This document shows positions 26,625 to 35,071 of a DNA stretch of 64,000 nt, piece by piece. Made by a program: the position numbers and the translations under genes. How positions within the stretch are numbered: position 1 is the first letter of the stretch; each line of letters opens with the position of its first letter. The stretch lies in NCBI RefSeq assembly GCF_046054155.1, contig NZ_JBEQCT010000009.1, positions 1 through 64,000 of the forward strand, read 5' to 3'. The notes under the pieces are model-generated. The model made no database searches, had not been told where the DNA came from, and saw nothing but the letters and a program-made list of their open reading frames with translations. Source of the stretch: Celerinatantimonas yamalensis. GTDB lineage: Bacteria; Pseudomonadota; Gammaproteobacteria; Enterobacterales; Celerinatantimonadaceae.

Positions 26625-27287
26625 ATGCCCTCATCCCCACAAACAATTGATGCTCTTTTAACCCGTAGCGAACAAATTGCAGGCCTCACGCTAGCGGAGA
26701 TCGCAGCTCATTTGGGCGTGCAACTTCCCGCCAATGCGCGTAAAGAAAAAGGTTGGACAGGACAACTTATTGAACTATGGCTTGGCGCAACCGCGGGCAG
26801 TAAACCCCAACAAGATTTTCCTCATTTAGGCGTCGAGCTAAAAACTCTCCCCATTGATCGCAATGGCCGACCACTTGAGAGTACCTATGTGTGCATGACA
26901 CCGCTTCTTAACGCACGCGGCGAAACTTGGCAAAGCTGTAATGTACGCAATAAGCTAGCACAGGTGTTGTGGGTTCCTATATTGGCGGAACGTGCTATTC
27001 CAATCGCCCAGCGAATCGTCGGTAATGCGCTGTTATGGCGACCGAGCGCAGCGCAAGAAACTATATTAAAACAAGACTGGGAAGAATTGATGGAAGCGGT
27101 CGCCTTTGGCCAAATAGAACAGCTTACAGCGCGTCATGGTGAGGCATTACAGCTACGTCCCAAAGCGGCAAACAGTCAAGTGCGAACCAAAGCAATTGGC
27201 CCCAATGGTCAAATTATTGAAACACTACCCCGAGGCTTTTATCTTCGACGTAGTTTTACCGAATCCTTGCTTAGAAATTATTTTTAA
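26625..27287 (+). CDS. mutH: DNA mismatch repair endonuclease MutH
   Basis: MutH nicks the unmethylated strand at hemimethylated GATC sites after activation by MutS and MutL. The 220-aa protein has the restriction-type catalytic residues Asp64, Glu71 and Lys73 in DFPHLGVELKTLP, plus the VELKTLPID and YVCMTPL segments of the family. Its presence implies Dam methylation in this organism. No clear ribosome binding site is seen before the ATG, but the N terminus matches the family. It is divergent from rppH as in E. coli. Confidence 0.94.
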   Translation: MPSSPQTIDALLTRSEQIAGLTLAEIAAHLGVQLPANARKEKGWTGQLIELWLGATAGSKPQQDFPHLGVELKTLPIDRNGRPLESTYVCMTPLLNARGETWQSCNVRNKLAQVLWVPILAERAIPIAQRIVGNALLWRPSAAQETILKQDWEELMEAVAFGQIEQLTARHGEALQLRPKAANSQVRTKAIGPNGQIIETLPRGFYLRRSFTESLLRNYF

Positions 27288-27426
27288 CGGCAATCGCGAA
27301 TAAATATTGATCAAATGACAAGCTTCTATAAAAATTAGACTATGCTCTCATATTGTGTCCTCTTTTGAGCGCAAGCCAGAGTCACATGTTGAGTTTATTT
27401 ACATATTTGGCTGAGGAGCTAGTACG

Positions 27427-27750
27427 ATGCCGCTGAAAAAACAATATTTGAAATCTCGTCCTGAAGTTCGAGTAACATTTGAAATTAATAAACAAGCGAC
27501 CCATAACGCAAAAAAAGTATACCTACTTGGCGAGTTTAATGATTGGACTCCAGTCGAACTTGAGCATCTAAAAAATGGCAAATTTAAAACTGTCATTAGT
27601 CTGCCGACCGATCAACAACCTAGCTATCAATTTCGTTATAAATTCTGCGGGATGGATGGTGAAGAAACCTTTGATAATGATTGGAACGCGGATGCTTATC
27701 AGCCCAATAGTTATGGCGAAGATAACTCGGTGGTTATGGTGAGCTATTAA
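27427..27750 (+). CDS. stand-alone CBM48/isoamylase N-terminal (glycogen-binding-like) domain protein
   Basis: A 107-aa protein that is almost entirely one CBM48/AMPK-beta-type domain: VRVTFEINKQATHNAKKVYLLGEFNDW holds the family core, with the GEFNDWTP motif near residue 37, and YQFRYKFCGMDGEETFDNDWNAD matches the second half with its carbohydrate-facing tryptophan. Such domains in glycogen branching enzymes and AMPK bind glucans. Here no enzyme is attached and no glycogen gene is near. A GAGGAG site precedes the ATG. Similar lone-domain proteins are annotated in Vibrio and Shewanella without known function. Confidence 0.75.
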   Translation: MPLKKQYLKSRPEVRVTFEINKQATHNAKKVYLLGEFNDWTPVELEHLKNGKFKTVISLPTDQQPSYQFRYKFCGMDGEETFDNDWNADAYQPNSYGEDNSVVMVSY

Positions 27751-27953
27751 TTTCTAGTTTCGTCTATGGTTGATGCAGTAAGCAATAAAACCTATCCGAG
27801 ATTGATACTAATGGGATCAGTGAGCACAGCGGGCATCTGTCATGCTGGCTATTAGATGCGCCAGAAGAATTTTTGCCCCCAAATGAACCTCGACTAAATG
27901 AGCATAAACCATTCCAAGCCATATTGATGCATGCTGGCCTCTTTTTGAGGTAT

Positions 27954-27983
27954 AAAAAAAGCCCGGTTATACCGGGCTTTTTT
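27954..27983 (-). terminator. intrinsic terminator of the rpsP-rimM-trmD-rplS operon
   Basis: Arms AAAAGCCCGGT and ACCGGGCTTTT around a 3-base loop, 19 bases beyond the rplS stop, with A/T tracts on both sides. It can also stop transcription coming from the CBM48 gene. Confidence 0.9.
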
Positions 27984-28001
27984 AATCGCATAAAGAAAAG
28001 C

Positions 28002-28355
28002 TTATTTTTTATCCAGTTTTTCTTTAATACGTGCTTTCTTACCTGACAGATTACGCAGGTAGTAGATTTTAGCACGGCGAACGTCACCACGACGTTTCAC
28101 AGCTATGCTGTCAATTAACGGGCTGTGAGTCTGGAATACACGTTCAACACCTTCACCGCTTGAAATTTTACGGACAGTGAAAGATGAGTGCAGACCGCGG
28201 TTACGTTTTGCGATTACAACGCCTTCAAAAGCCTGTAAACGTTCACGGTTACCTTCTTTTACTTTAACCTGAACGACAACGGTATCACCTGCAGAGAATG
28301 CAGGGATGTCTTGTTTCATTTGCTCTTGTTCGAGCGCTTTAATGATATTGCTCAT
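28002..28355 (-). CDS. rplS: 50S ribosomal protein L19
   Basis: L19 (117 aa; E. coli 115) sits at the interface of the ribosomal subunits. The sequence shows the usual N terminus with an SGDTVVVQVKVKEG beta-strand block, the FEGVVIAKRNRGLHSSFTVRKIS core and a basic C terminus RRAKIYYLRNLSGKKARIKEKL. It is the last gene of rpsP-rimM-trmD-rplS, 38 bases after trmD, with a strong terminator behind. Confidence 0.97.
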   Translation of the reverse strand: MSNIIKALEQEQMKQDIPAFSAGDTVVVQVKVKEGNRERLQAFEGVVIAKRNRGLHSSFTVRKISSGEGVERVFQTHSPLIDSIAVKRRGDVRRAKIYYLRNLSGKKARIKEKLDKK

Positions 28356-28393
28356 AATTTCTCATCCTAGTATTAACTGAAACTGTCGTGTGT

Positions 28394-29155
28394 TTATTCG
28401 TTATTATCACGAATATACTCAGCAAGCAGTGCTTGCTGTTCGTCAGTCAGAGCTAGAAGTTCTAATAACTCTGGTCGTCTTTGGTAAGTCCGTCCCAGTG
28501 ATTGTTGTTCGCGCCACTTGGCAATTAACCGATGATTGCCACTGAGTAAAACCTCAGGAACTGTCTGCCCATCCAAAATTTCCGGACGCGTGTAGTGCGG
28601 ACAGTCTAACAATCCTGCCGAAAAGGAATCTTGCTCAGCTGATGCACTATCACCTAGAACACCAGGTACTAATCGTGATATAGCGTCAATTATTGTCATT
28701 GCCGGTAACTCACCGCCACTTAAGACGTAGTCACCAACCGACCACTCTTGATCCACTTCAGCACGAATCAACCGCTCATCGATCCCTTCATAACGGCCAG
28801 CCAGAAAAATAAGTTTTCCTGATTGAGCCAATTGCGCAGCACTCGCCTGATTAAAAGTATGTCCTTGCGGTGACAAATAGATAACCTGAGCGTCATCACC
28901 CGCTGCCGCTTTGGCTGCATGAATGGCGTCGCGCAGAGGCTGTACCATCATTAGCATTCCTGGACCACCGCCATAAGGTCGGTCATCCACGGTGCGGTGG
29001 CGATCTGTTGTGAAATCACGTGGATTCCAACGGTGTAATTCAATTAAACCACGCTTAATGGCTCGACCGCTCACCCCATGCTCAGCTATCGCATCAAACA
29101 TCTCTGGAAATAAACTGATCACGCCAATCCAAAGTTTTGCTTTATTATCACTCAT
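28394..29155 (-). CDS. trmD: tRNA (guanine-37-N1)-methyltransferase TrmD
   Basis: TrmD methylates G37 next to the anticodon and so prevents frameshifting. The 253-aa protein has the SPOUT trefoil-knot pieces YLSPQGHTFNQ (about residues 90-100), LAGRYEGIDERLI (about 115-127) and GDYVLSGGELPAM (about 140-152), which form the S-adenosylmethionine pocket, and the PYGGGPGMLMM loop. It lies 9 bases after rimM. Length and order agree with E. coli. Confidence 0.97.
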   Translation of the reverse strand: MSDNKAKLWIGVISLFPEMFDAIAEHGVSGRAIKRGLIELHRWNPRDFTTDRHRTVDDRPYGGGPGMLMMVQPLRDAIHAAKAAAGDDAQVIYLSPQGHTFNQASAAQLAQSGKLIFLAGRYEGIDERLIRAEVDQEWSVGDYVLSGGELPAMTIIDAISRLVPGVLGDSASAEQDSFSAGLLDCPHYTRPEILDGQTVPEVLLSGNHRLIAKWREQQSLGRTYQRRPELLELLALTDEQQALLAEYIRDNNE

Positions 29156-29164
29156 CAGGACAAC

Positions 29165-29692
29165 CTAAAAGTCAGGATCCCAATCAACTGTTATTACTTG
29201 AGCCTGCTGATCAACAGAGTCAATCATCTGTGACTCAATAAACGGAATTAGCCGCTCTTTTTTACCGAAAGCATCTTTAAGATTCGCTTTAACCACCAAT
29301 ACGTCATTGGAGCCAGTTTCCATTAGATCAGTCACCTGACCTAAATCGTACCCTTGACGATTCACCACTTTCATTCCCAGTAAATCACGCCAATAAAATT
29401 CATCATCGGCGAGCGTTGCTAACTGATCAGAAGCAATGCCAATCTCCATTCCAGTTAAGGTCTGCGATTGTTCGCGCGCATCGTAGCCTTCAAATTTGGC
29501 TATCAGTGCGTTATTGTGGCGGCGCCACTCAGTTATAACCACAGACTGCCATTGATTATCTTGACCAATGAGCCAGTTTGGGTAATCAAAAATAGCTTCA
29601 TGTTGTTCAGTAAAGGAGTTGATTTTCAGCCACCCCTTAATGCCATATACCGCACCAAGGCGACCTACAATGACAACATCTGGATGACTCAT
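29165..29692 (-). CDS. rimM: 16S rRNA processing/ribosome maturation factor RimM
   Basis: RimM (175 aa; E. coli 182) helps assemble the 30S head near S19. It has the N-terminal RimM beta-barrel (VVIVGRLGAVYGIKGWLKI, residues 5-23) and the C-terminal PRC-barrel with EFYWRDLLGMKV and the GSNDVLVVK strand. It lies 28 bases after rpsP and 9 before trmD, the invariant order of this operon. Confidence 0.96.
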   Translation of the reverse strand: MSHPDVVIVGRLGAVYGIKGWLKINSFTEQHEAIFDYPNWLIGQDNQWQSVVITEWRRHNNALIAKFEGYDAREQSQTLTGMEIGIASDQLATLADDEFYWRDLLGMKVVNRQGYDLGQVTDLMETGSNDVLVVKANLKDAFGKKERLIPFIESQMIDSVDQQAQVITVDWDPDF

Positions 29693-29720
29693 CTCATTTA
29701 CCTTCTAATAACTTGCTTGA

Positions 29721-29972
29721 TTAAGCCGCAGCTTGTGCGTCTTTGATCAATCGTTCTACGCGAGTAGAAACAGTCGCACCCTGGCTGATCCAGTGTGTGA
29801 TGCGTTCCATATCGATGCGCACACTTTCTTCCGCTTCGTTTTTCGCAATAGGATTATAAAAACCCAAGTTCTCGATGAATCGACCGTTACGAGCGTTACG
29901 GCTGTCAGCGACAACAACTTGATAAAATGGCCGCTTTTTAGCGCCACCACGTTGTAAACGAATGGTAACCAT
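29721..29972 (-). CDS. rpsP: 30S ribosomal protein S16
   Basis: S16 (83 aa) binds the 5' domain of 16S rRNA. The family start MVTIRLQRGGAKKRPFYQVV and the NGRFIENLGFYNP segment are present, and the C terminus ends in the usual Ala-rich tail. It is the first gene of rpsP-rimM-trmD-rplS, with a GAGGA site before the ATG. Confidence 0.97.
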   Translation of the reverse strand: MVTIRLQRGGAKKRPFYQVVVADSRNARNGRFIENLGFYNPIAKNEAEESVRIDMERITHWISQGATVSTRVERLIKDAQAAA

Positions 29973-30106
29973 ATCGTCCTCACTAATTAATAAATTTTTT
30001 GCCCCAGCAAATGGAGCACCCGCTAATTGAAGCCGCCAAATTTTACTCTTTTTCAGACAAAAAGCAAGCGAATAGACCTGCGCTCAATTTGCCTTATTTA
30101 AGGCCA

Positions 30107-31240
30107 TTAGCGCACTTGATAATGCCGCTGATCATGGGCCTGCGCCAATAAATTACGACTTTCTTGCATAAATTGATCAGCATAACTGCCAAACCAATGG
30201 CGAACTTTCGAAAACTCATCGATGAAAGCTTGTTGATCGTGGCTCTCCAGCAGCTCAACCAATTGACCAAAGCGCTCATGATAACGACGGATCATTGCCA
30301 AATTTTCGGGTTGAGCCATAATAATATCGGCATACAACTCTGGGTTTTGTGCAAATAGACGCCCAACCATCGCCAATTCGAGCCGATAGATAGGTGAACT
30401 TAGATCTAACAATAGTTCCAGCTCTGGCGCTTCATGACAAAGATGAACCCCATAAGCAAACGAGGTAAAATGACGCAGCGCTTGAATCAACGACATCGCT
30501 TGGTCATGTTGTTTAGCTGGCGCCGGATACAAATGCGCGCCCCAAATGCGGATCTGTTCTAACAGCCATTGATAAGTACTTTCTCCGCGCCCATCAGCAT
30601 ACACCACAACTTGTTTGGCAAAACTTGCCACGTCAGGACCGAACATGGGGTGCAAGCCGACCACTGGCCCACTATGTGCTTGTAACATCGCCTCAAGTGG
30701 ACGCGCTTTAATACTGGTCAAGTCGGCGAGAATGCAATCTTTAGGTAATGATGAAAGCTGGGCGATGACCTCTGTGGTCAGATGAATCGGGACGGAAACC
30801 ACCACCAGCGCAGCATCCGATAATATGGACTCACTGCGTGACCAATCTTGGCGCTCCAATATCCGCACTTGATAGCCTGACAAACGAAACATTTTGACAA
30901 ACAAACCACCCAGTTGTCCGCCGCCGCCAATCACTACAATCGGTCCTGCGTTGGGGTTTATCTGTTTAAAACCATTATCATGTTCACTGCTGTAAGATTC
31001 GCGCATCACTCGACGCAACACATCTTCAATAAGCTGCTCAGGGACGCCTTGCGCTAACGCTTCAGCGCGGCGCTTAGATATCATGGCCGTTTCGCGATCA
31101 GGGACATAAATGGGCAAGCCATGTTGACTTTTGATCTCACCAACTTGTTTGACCACAGCGAGCCGTTTGGCAAATAATTCAATAAGTTGTTGATCAAGCG
31201 TATCAATTTGATCACGTAAGGGGCCTAATGGATCACTCAT
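30107..31240 (-). CDS. tyrA: bifunctional chorismate mutase/prephenate dehydrogenase (T-protein)
   Basis: TyrA converts chorismate to prephenate and then to 4-hydroxyphenylpyruvate for tyrosine. The 377-aa protein (E. coli 373) has an AroQ-type chorismate mutase domain (about residues 1-90, starting LGPLRDQIDTLDQQLIEL) and an NAD-binding dehydrogenase domain with VVIGGGGQLGGLFVKMF near residue 103 and the catalytic-His region GLHPMFGPDV near residue 196. Its ATG overlaps the end of aroF by 8 bases, so the two are translationally coupled. The family is feedback-inhibited by tyrosine. Confidence 0.96.
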   Translation of the reverse strand: MSDPLGPLRDQIDTLDQQLIELFAKRLAVVKQVGEIKSQHGLPIYVPDRETAMISKRRAEALAQGVPEQLIEDVLRRVMRESYSSEHDNGFKQINPNAGPIVVIGGGGQLGGLFVKMFRLSGYQVRILERQDWSRSESILSDAALVVVSVPIHLTTEVIAQLSSLPKDCILADLTSIKARPLEAMLQAHSGPVVGLHPMFGPDVASFAKQVVVYADGRGESTYQWLLEQIRIWGAHLYPAPAKQHDQAMSLIQALRHFTSFAYGVHLCHEAPELELLLDLSSPIYRLELAMVGRLFAQNPELYADIIMAQPENLAMIRRYHERFGQLVELLESHDQQAFIDEFSKVRHWFGSYADQFMQESRNLLAQAHDQRHYQVR

Positions 31241-32315
31241 CAGTGGGCTCCAAACGAGCCACTAGTGGACCACTCAAGGCTTGATGCATCTGCTCGAGAA
31301 CCGTTTCTGTGGTTGGCCAATCAATACAAGCATCCGTTACTGACACCCCATATTTTAACTCACTCAGCGGCATATCACTTGACTGATTTCCAGCATGAAT
31401 GTGACTTTCTAACATCAAACCAATAATAGAACGATTGCCATCAATAATCTGATTGACGACATTTTTCGCCACCCGCGGTTGAAGACGATGATCTTTGCTG
31501 GAATTACCATGACTACAATCGACAATCATGCTTGGCTCAAGACCCGCTTCTTGCATCGCATCCTCAGCAATAGACACATTCACAGAATCATAGTTCGGCT
31601 GCTGCCCCCCCCGTAAAATAACGTGACCATCAGGATTGCCGTGGGTTTGCAATAAGCTGACCTGCCCTTGAGCATTGATCCCCATAAAGCGATGTGCAGA
31701 TGAAGCAGAGCGCATCGCATTAATAGCTGTTTGCAAATTACCATCGGTCCCATTTTTAAAACCGACTGGCATTGACAGACCGCTAGCCATCTCTCGATGA
31801 GTCTGTGATTCGGTTGTGCGCGCGCCAATGGCCGACCAACTAAACAACTCATTGAGATATTGCGGACTAATCGGATCAAGCGCTTCGGTGGCAGCAGGTA
31901 ACCCTAATTCGGCAATCCACGTGAGCAATTCCCGAGCACGATGCATGCCCGTTTCGATATCAAAGCTATTATCCATGTGGGGATCATTGATAAAGCCTTT
32001 CCAACCAACGGTGGTACGTGGTTTTTCAAAATACACACGCATCACGATAAACAATTGATCCTGATAGCGATCATGCAGTGCTTTAAGGCGCCGTGCATAA
32101 TCTTTGGCAGTCTCTAAGTCATGGATTGAACATGGCCCACAGATAACTAAAAAACGTGGGTCTCGCTTATGGCAGATATTCGCAATAGTTCGGCGAGAAT
32201 CAAGCACAAATTGTTCAGCCGCTGCTGACAAAGGCATTTTTTCTCGCAATTGCGCAGGTGTAATCATCACCTGTTCTGAGCGAATGTGTTTATCGTTGAT
32301 CGAATCGGTTTGCAT
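31233..32315 (-). CDS. aroF: 3-deoxy-7-phosphoheptulonate synthase, tyrosine-sensitive type
   Basis: DAHP synthase condenses phosphoenolpyruvate and erythrose 4-phosphate, the first step of the shikimate pathway. The 360-aa class I enzyme shows LVICGPCSIHD with the metal-binding Cys near residue 61, the MRVYFEKPRTTVGWKG block, GARTTESQTHREMASGL and KNGTDG. The N terminus MQTDSINDKHI and the partnership with tyrA identify it as AroF rather than AroG or AroH. The operon aroF-tyrA lies next to rpsP-rimM-trmD-rplS, as in E. coli. I looked for a TyrR box (TGTAAA-N6-TTTACA) in the 216-bp upstream gap and found none. Confidence 0.95.
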   Translation of the reverse strand: MQTDSINDKHIRSEQVMITPAQLREKMPLSAAAEQFVLDSRRTIANICHKRDPRFLVICGPCSIHDLETAKDYARRLKALHDRYQDQLFIVMRVYFEKPRTTVGWKGFINDPHMDNSFDIETGMHRARELLTWIAELGLPAATEALDPISPQYLNELFSWSAIGARTTESQTHREMASGLSMPVGFKNGTDGNLQTAINAMRSASSAHRFMGINAQGQVSLLQTHGNPDGHVILRGGQQPNYDSVNVSIAEDAMQEAGLEPSMIVDCSHGNSSKDHRLQPRVAKNVVNQIIDGNRSIIGLMLESHIHAGNQSSDMPLSELKYGVSVTDACIDWPTTETVLEQMHQALSGPLVARLEPTDE

Positions 32316-32531
32316 CTGAGCTATGAACCCCTTGGAATTAGCGCGCTTAACGAGTAAGTCGATTAAAAAAGATAGGAAAAGATCACAATACCAGTGCCAA
32401 CGGGTTTTGCAAGAGCTCCGATTTTATCAGTTTCGCTATTTCTTCTAACTCGGCCGCAAATTTGTATCGAAGCACTGGATTTGTGGTATCGCTGCGCATA
32501 GGCTCAAACTTAGTTATCAAGGAAGAGATCT

Positions 32532-34241
32532 ATGCCATCTATACCGCACGGAATGTTAATTGTCTCATTAGCGCAGCAAATGAGTCTGTTTTTGGTGCTG
32601 GCCTATCTATTGAGTAAAACTCCATTATTTACGCCGGTGGTATTACTCTCACAGCGCTTTTCTCATCGGGTATTTATCTACCTACTATTTTCTGGTTTTT
32701 GTATTCTTGGCACCTACTTTGGACAGCCTATTCAAGATGCAATTGCCAACACCCGAGCCATTGGCGCCGTGCTTGGCGGGTTATTTGGTGGTCCTATCGT
32801 AGGCTTTTTGGTCGGGTTGACGGGGGGACTACACCGCTATCAATTTGGTGGATTTACCAATGTTGCTTGCGCTATATCGACAACCTGTGAGGGATTATTT
32901 GCCGGATGCGTCTATAGTTTTTTTCGGCGCAACCGCCGCTTTAGCGATGTGTTGTACTCGCCTAAACAGGTCTTTATGGTGACTTTGGTTGCTGAATCAT
33001 TGCAAATGCTTATTTTATTACTCGTTGCCAAACCGTTTGTCCAATCATTCGCACTGGTTAGAGTGATAGCGCTACCCATGCTATTAGCCAACTCAATGGG
33101 CGCCGCGCTATTTATGGCGATGATCAATGATCGCAAATCACTTTATGACAAGTTCAGCCGCACTTACTCAGAAAAAGCGCTGCAACTGGCACAGCGTATT
33201 GTTGGCGTATTACCCGATCTAACCACGCAAAGCGCGAATCAGATGGCGATGATCTTACAACAAGAGACTGGTGTTTCTGCCGTGGCAATTACCAACCGTA
33301 CGCAAGTACTTGCATTTATCGGGGTAGGTGCTGATCACCACCTACCAGGCACCGATATTACCTCGGACCTCACCCGCCAAGCCATCGATGAAGATAAGGT
33401 CGTCTTTGCCGATGGCGTACAGTGGGTCTATCAGTGCAGTTGTTCAGCACACTGTCCACTCACCTCAGCACTGATCATTCCACTACGCTGCGCGGGTGAA
33501 GTGATTGGCACCGTAAAATTGTATGAGTCTAAACGCCGCTTATTTTTAACGATTAATCGCACGTTAGGTGAGGGGATCGCTCGGATCATTGAAGAACAGA
33601 TGCTCAGCAGCCATTATCAACAGCAGCAGATCCTACTCGCACAGTCGGAGTTAAAGTTGGTTCGCGCCCAAATTCACCCCCATTTTTTATTTAATGCACT
33701 CAATACCATTGCCGCAGTAATGCGCAAAGACACCCACCAAGCACGCACCTTAATCACCGATTTAGCGTTATTTTTGCGCACAAGTTTAAAGCAGCGCCAA
33801 GAGTTAGTCAGTTTATCCGAAGAGTTGCGTTATACCCGAGCCTATTTGAATATTGAACAAAGCCGATTTGGTCAACGACTCCAGGTTGAAATCGATATTC
33901 CAGAGTCATGGATGACATTGCAACTACCTAGTTTTACGCTACAACCGTTAGTTGAAAATGCCATCAAACATGGCTTATCGCAAAAAATTGGACAAGGGAT
34001 ACTCCGTATCTATGCCCGCCACTTACCTCGCCAAGAGTACTTAATTGTCGAAGATAATGCGGGTTTATACCAAAATCCATCCAAAGATAAGCAGGGGTTG
34101 GGACTGCATATTGTCGACACTCGACTCAGAAGCCATTTAGGCCACCAGCAAGGGCTATCTGTTGAATGTCTACCGGGCCTATTTACTCAAGTCCAAATTC
34201 CCATGTCAGGAGTCCATTATGTTCAACGCCATATTAATTGA
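32532..34241 (+). CDS. btsS: LytS-family sensor histidine kinase, BtsS-like
   Basis: A 569-aa membrane kinase (E. coli BtsS 561). It has a 5TM-LYT sensor (residues about 5-195, including GAVLGGLFGGPIVGFLVGLTGG), a GAF-like domain (about 215-345) with a CSCSAHC cysteine cluster, then the histidine-kinase domain with phospho-accepting His near residue 382 in AQIHPHFLFNALNTIAA and an ATPase with ENAIKHG and GLGLHIVD. In E. coli BtsS senses external pyruvate and acts through BtsR to turn on the CstA-family transporter BtsT. Here the response regulator overlaps its 3' end by 23 bp and a CstA-family gene follows. YpdA is the alternative homolog. Confidence 0.82.
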   Translation: MPSIPHGMLIVSLAQQMSLFLVLAYLLSKTPLFTPVVLLSQRFSHRVFIYLLFSGFCILGTYFGQPIQDAIANTRAIGAVLGGLFGGPIVGFLVGLTGGLHRYQFGGFTNVACAISTTCEGLFAGCVYSFFRRNRRFSDVLYSPKQVFMVTLVAESLQMLILLLVAKPFVQSFALVRVIALPMLLANSMGAALFMAMINDRKSLYDKFSRTYSEKALQLAQRIVGVLPDLTTQSANQMAMILQQETGVSAVAITNRTQVLAFIGVGADHHLPGTDITSDLTRQAIDEDKVVFADGVQWVYQCSCSAHCPLTSALIIPLRCAGEVIGTVKLYESKRRLFLTINRTLGEGIARIIEEQMLSSHYQQQQILLAQSELKLVRAQIHPHFLFNALNTIAAVMRKDTHQARTLITDLALFLRTSLKQRQELVSLSEELRYTRAYLNIEQSRFGQRLQVEIDIPESWMTLQLPSFTLQPLVENAIKHGLSQKIGQGILRIYARHLPRQEYLIVEDNAGLYQNPSKDKQGLGLHIVDTRLRSHLGHQQGLSVECLPGLFTQVQIPMSGVHYVQRHIN

Positions 34242-34938
34242 TGATGAACCCTTAGCTCGCGAAGAACTACGTTCGTTGCTCAGCCAAGATAGCCGCTTAC
34301 AAGTGGTTGCTGAATTTGACAATGCGGTCAATTATCTTCGTCAACATGAGCAATTGAATATCGATGTATTGTTCGTTGATATCCATATGCCAAAACTCAA
34401 TGGCCTTGAGCTTCTCGAGATCATCAATGTCAATCATTCACCGTTGGTGGTGTTAGTCACCGCAGATGAAGATTATGCGTTGCAGGCATTTGAAAATGCA
34501 GCTTTTGATTACCTTCTCAAACCTATCGAAGAAAGCCGTTTAGCGAAGACATTGACTCGATTAGTCGAGCGTCTCACAGTCATTCATGCACCAACTCGCC
34601 CTCAATTATCATCGCTTAGCTTACTGCCATGTTATACCCAAGCGCAGCAGCAGTGGGTACGCTGCCAGCGCATTGAATACGCCTTTTCAGATTTAAGCGG
34701 TGTACATATTTATGACGGTCAACAGTTATTACATACCTCTCTGACCTTAAAAACGCTTGAAGAACAACTGCGTTTAATTCGCTGTCACAGACAATATTTA
34801 ATTCATCCCGATGCCATCCACAGCATTACCTTACAAGAAGGCGGGTGTGCGCAGCTTGTCACCTTTAGCGGCGCGCACATTCCGGTAAGCCGTCGTTATT
34901 TAAAAAGCTTGCGCGAGCTTTTTTCACTATCCGGTTAA
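34219..34938 (+). CDS. btsR: LytTR-type response regulator, BtsR-like
   Basis: A 239-aa regulator, the same length as E. coli BtsR (YehT). The receiver domain has the acidic pair in IDDEPLAREEL, phospho-accepting Asp near residue 55 in DVLFVDIHMPKL and the conserved Lys in FDYLLKPI; a LytTR DNA-binding domain (about 135-235) ends IPVSRRYLKSLREL, matching the BtsR C terminus. The frame opens further upstream (34162), but the ATG at 34219 has a GGAG site 6 bases before it and gives the family N terminus. It is coupled to the kinase gene. Confidence 0.85.
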   Translation: MFNAILIDDEPLAREELRSLLSQDSRLQVVAEFDNAVNYLRQHEQLNIDVLFVDIHMPKLNGLELLEIINVNHSPLVVLVTADEDYALQAFENAAFDYLLKPIEESRLAKTLTRLVERLTVIHAPTRPQLSSLSLLPCYTQAQQQWVRCQRIEYAFSDLSGVHIYDGQQLLHTSLTLKTLEEQLRLIRCHRQYLIHPDAIHSITLQEGGCAQLVTFSGAHIPVSRRYLKSLRELFSLSG

Positions 34939-34964
34939 CCGCTTACCGTGGCAATTTGACCGTT
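34938..34964 (+). promoter_or_regulatory. candidate LytTR-regulator operator upstream of the cstA-family gene
   Basis: Two direct repeats, ACCGCT (34938-34943) and ACCGTT (34959-34964), start 21 bp apart, two helical turns, as expected for a LytTR dimer. They resemble the ACC(G/A)CT half-site reported for BtsR. A further ACCGTA is at 35009. Seen by eye only; the first repeat begins at the regulator's stop codon. Confidence 0.35.
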
Positions 34965-35071
34965 CACGCGCCAATAAAGCCACTGCCCCCCATTCACCTA
35001 GTACTAGCACCGTAATCTGCTCTAATGCCATCGTGCATCTACCCCTAATAGCATGAAACAAGGAGGCTACT

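Noticed and set aside
27764..28090. A 108-codon minus-strand frame over the rplS terminator
   Set aside because: It overlaps rplS out of frame, crosses a terminator and has no ribosome binding site.
32316..32531. TyrR box or attenuator upstream of aroF
   Set aside because: No TGTAAA-N6-TTTACA-like palindrome or tyrosine-rich leader peptide could be found.
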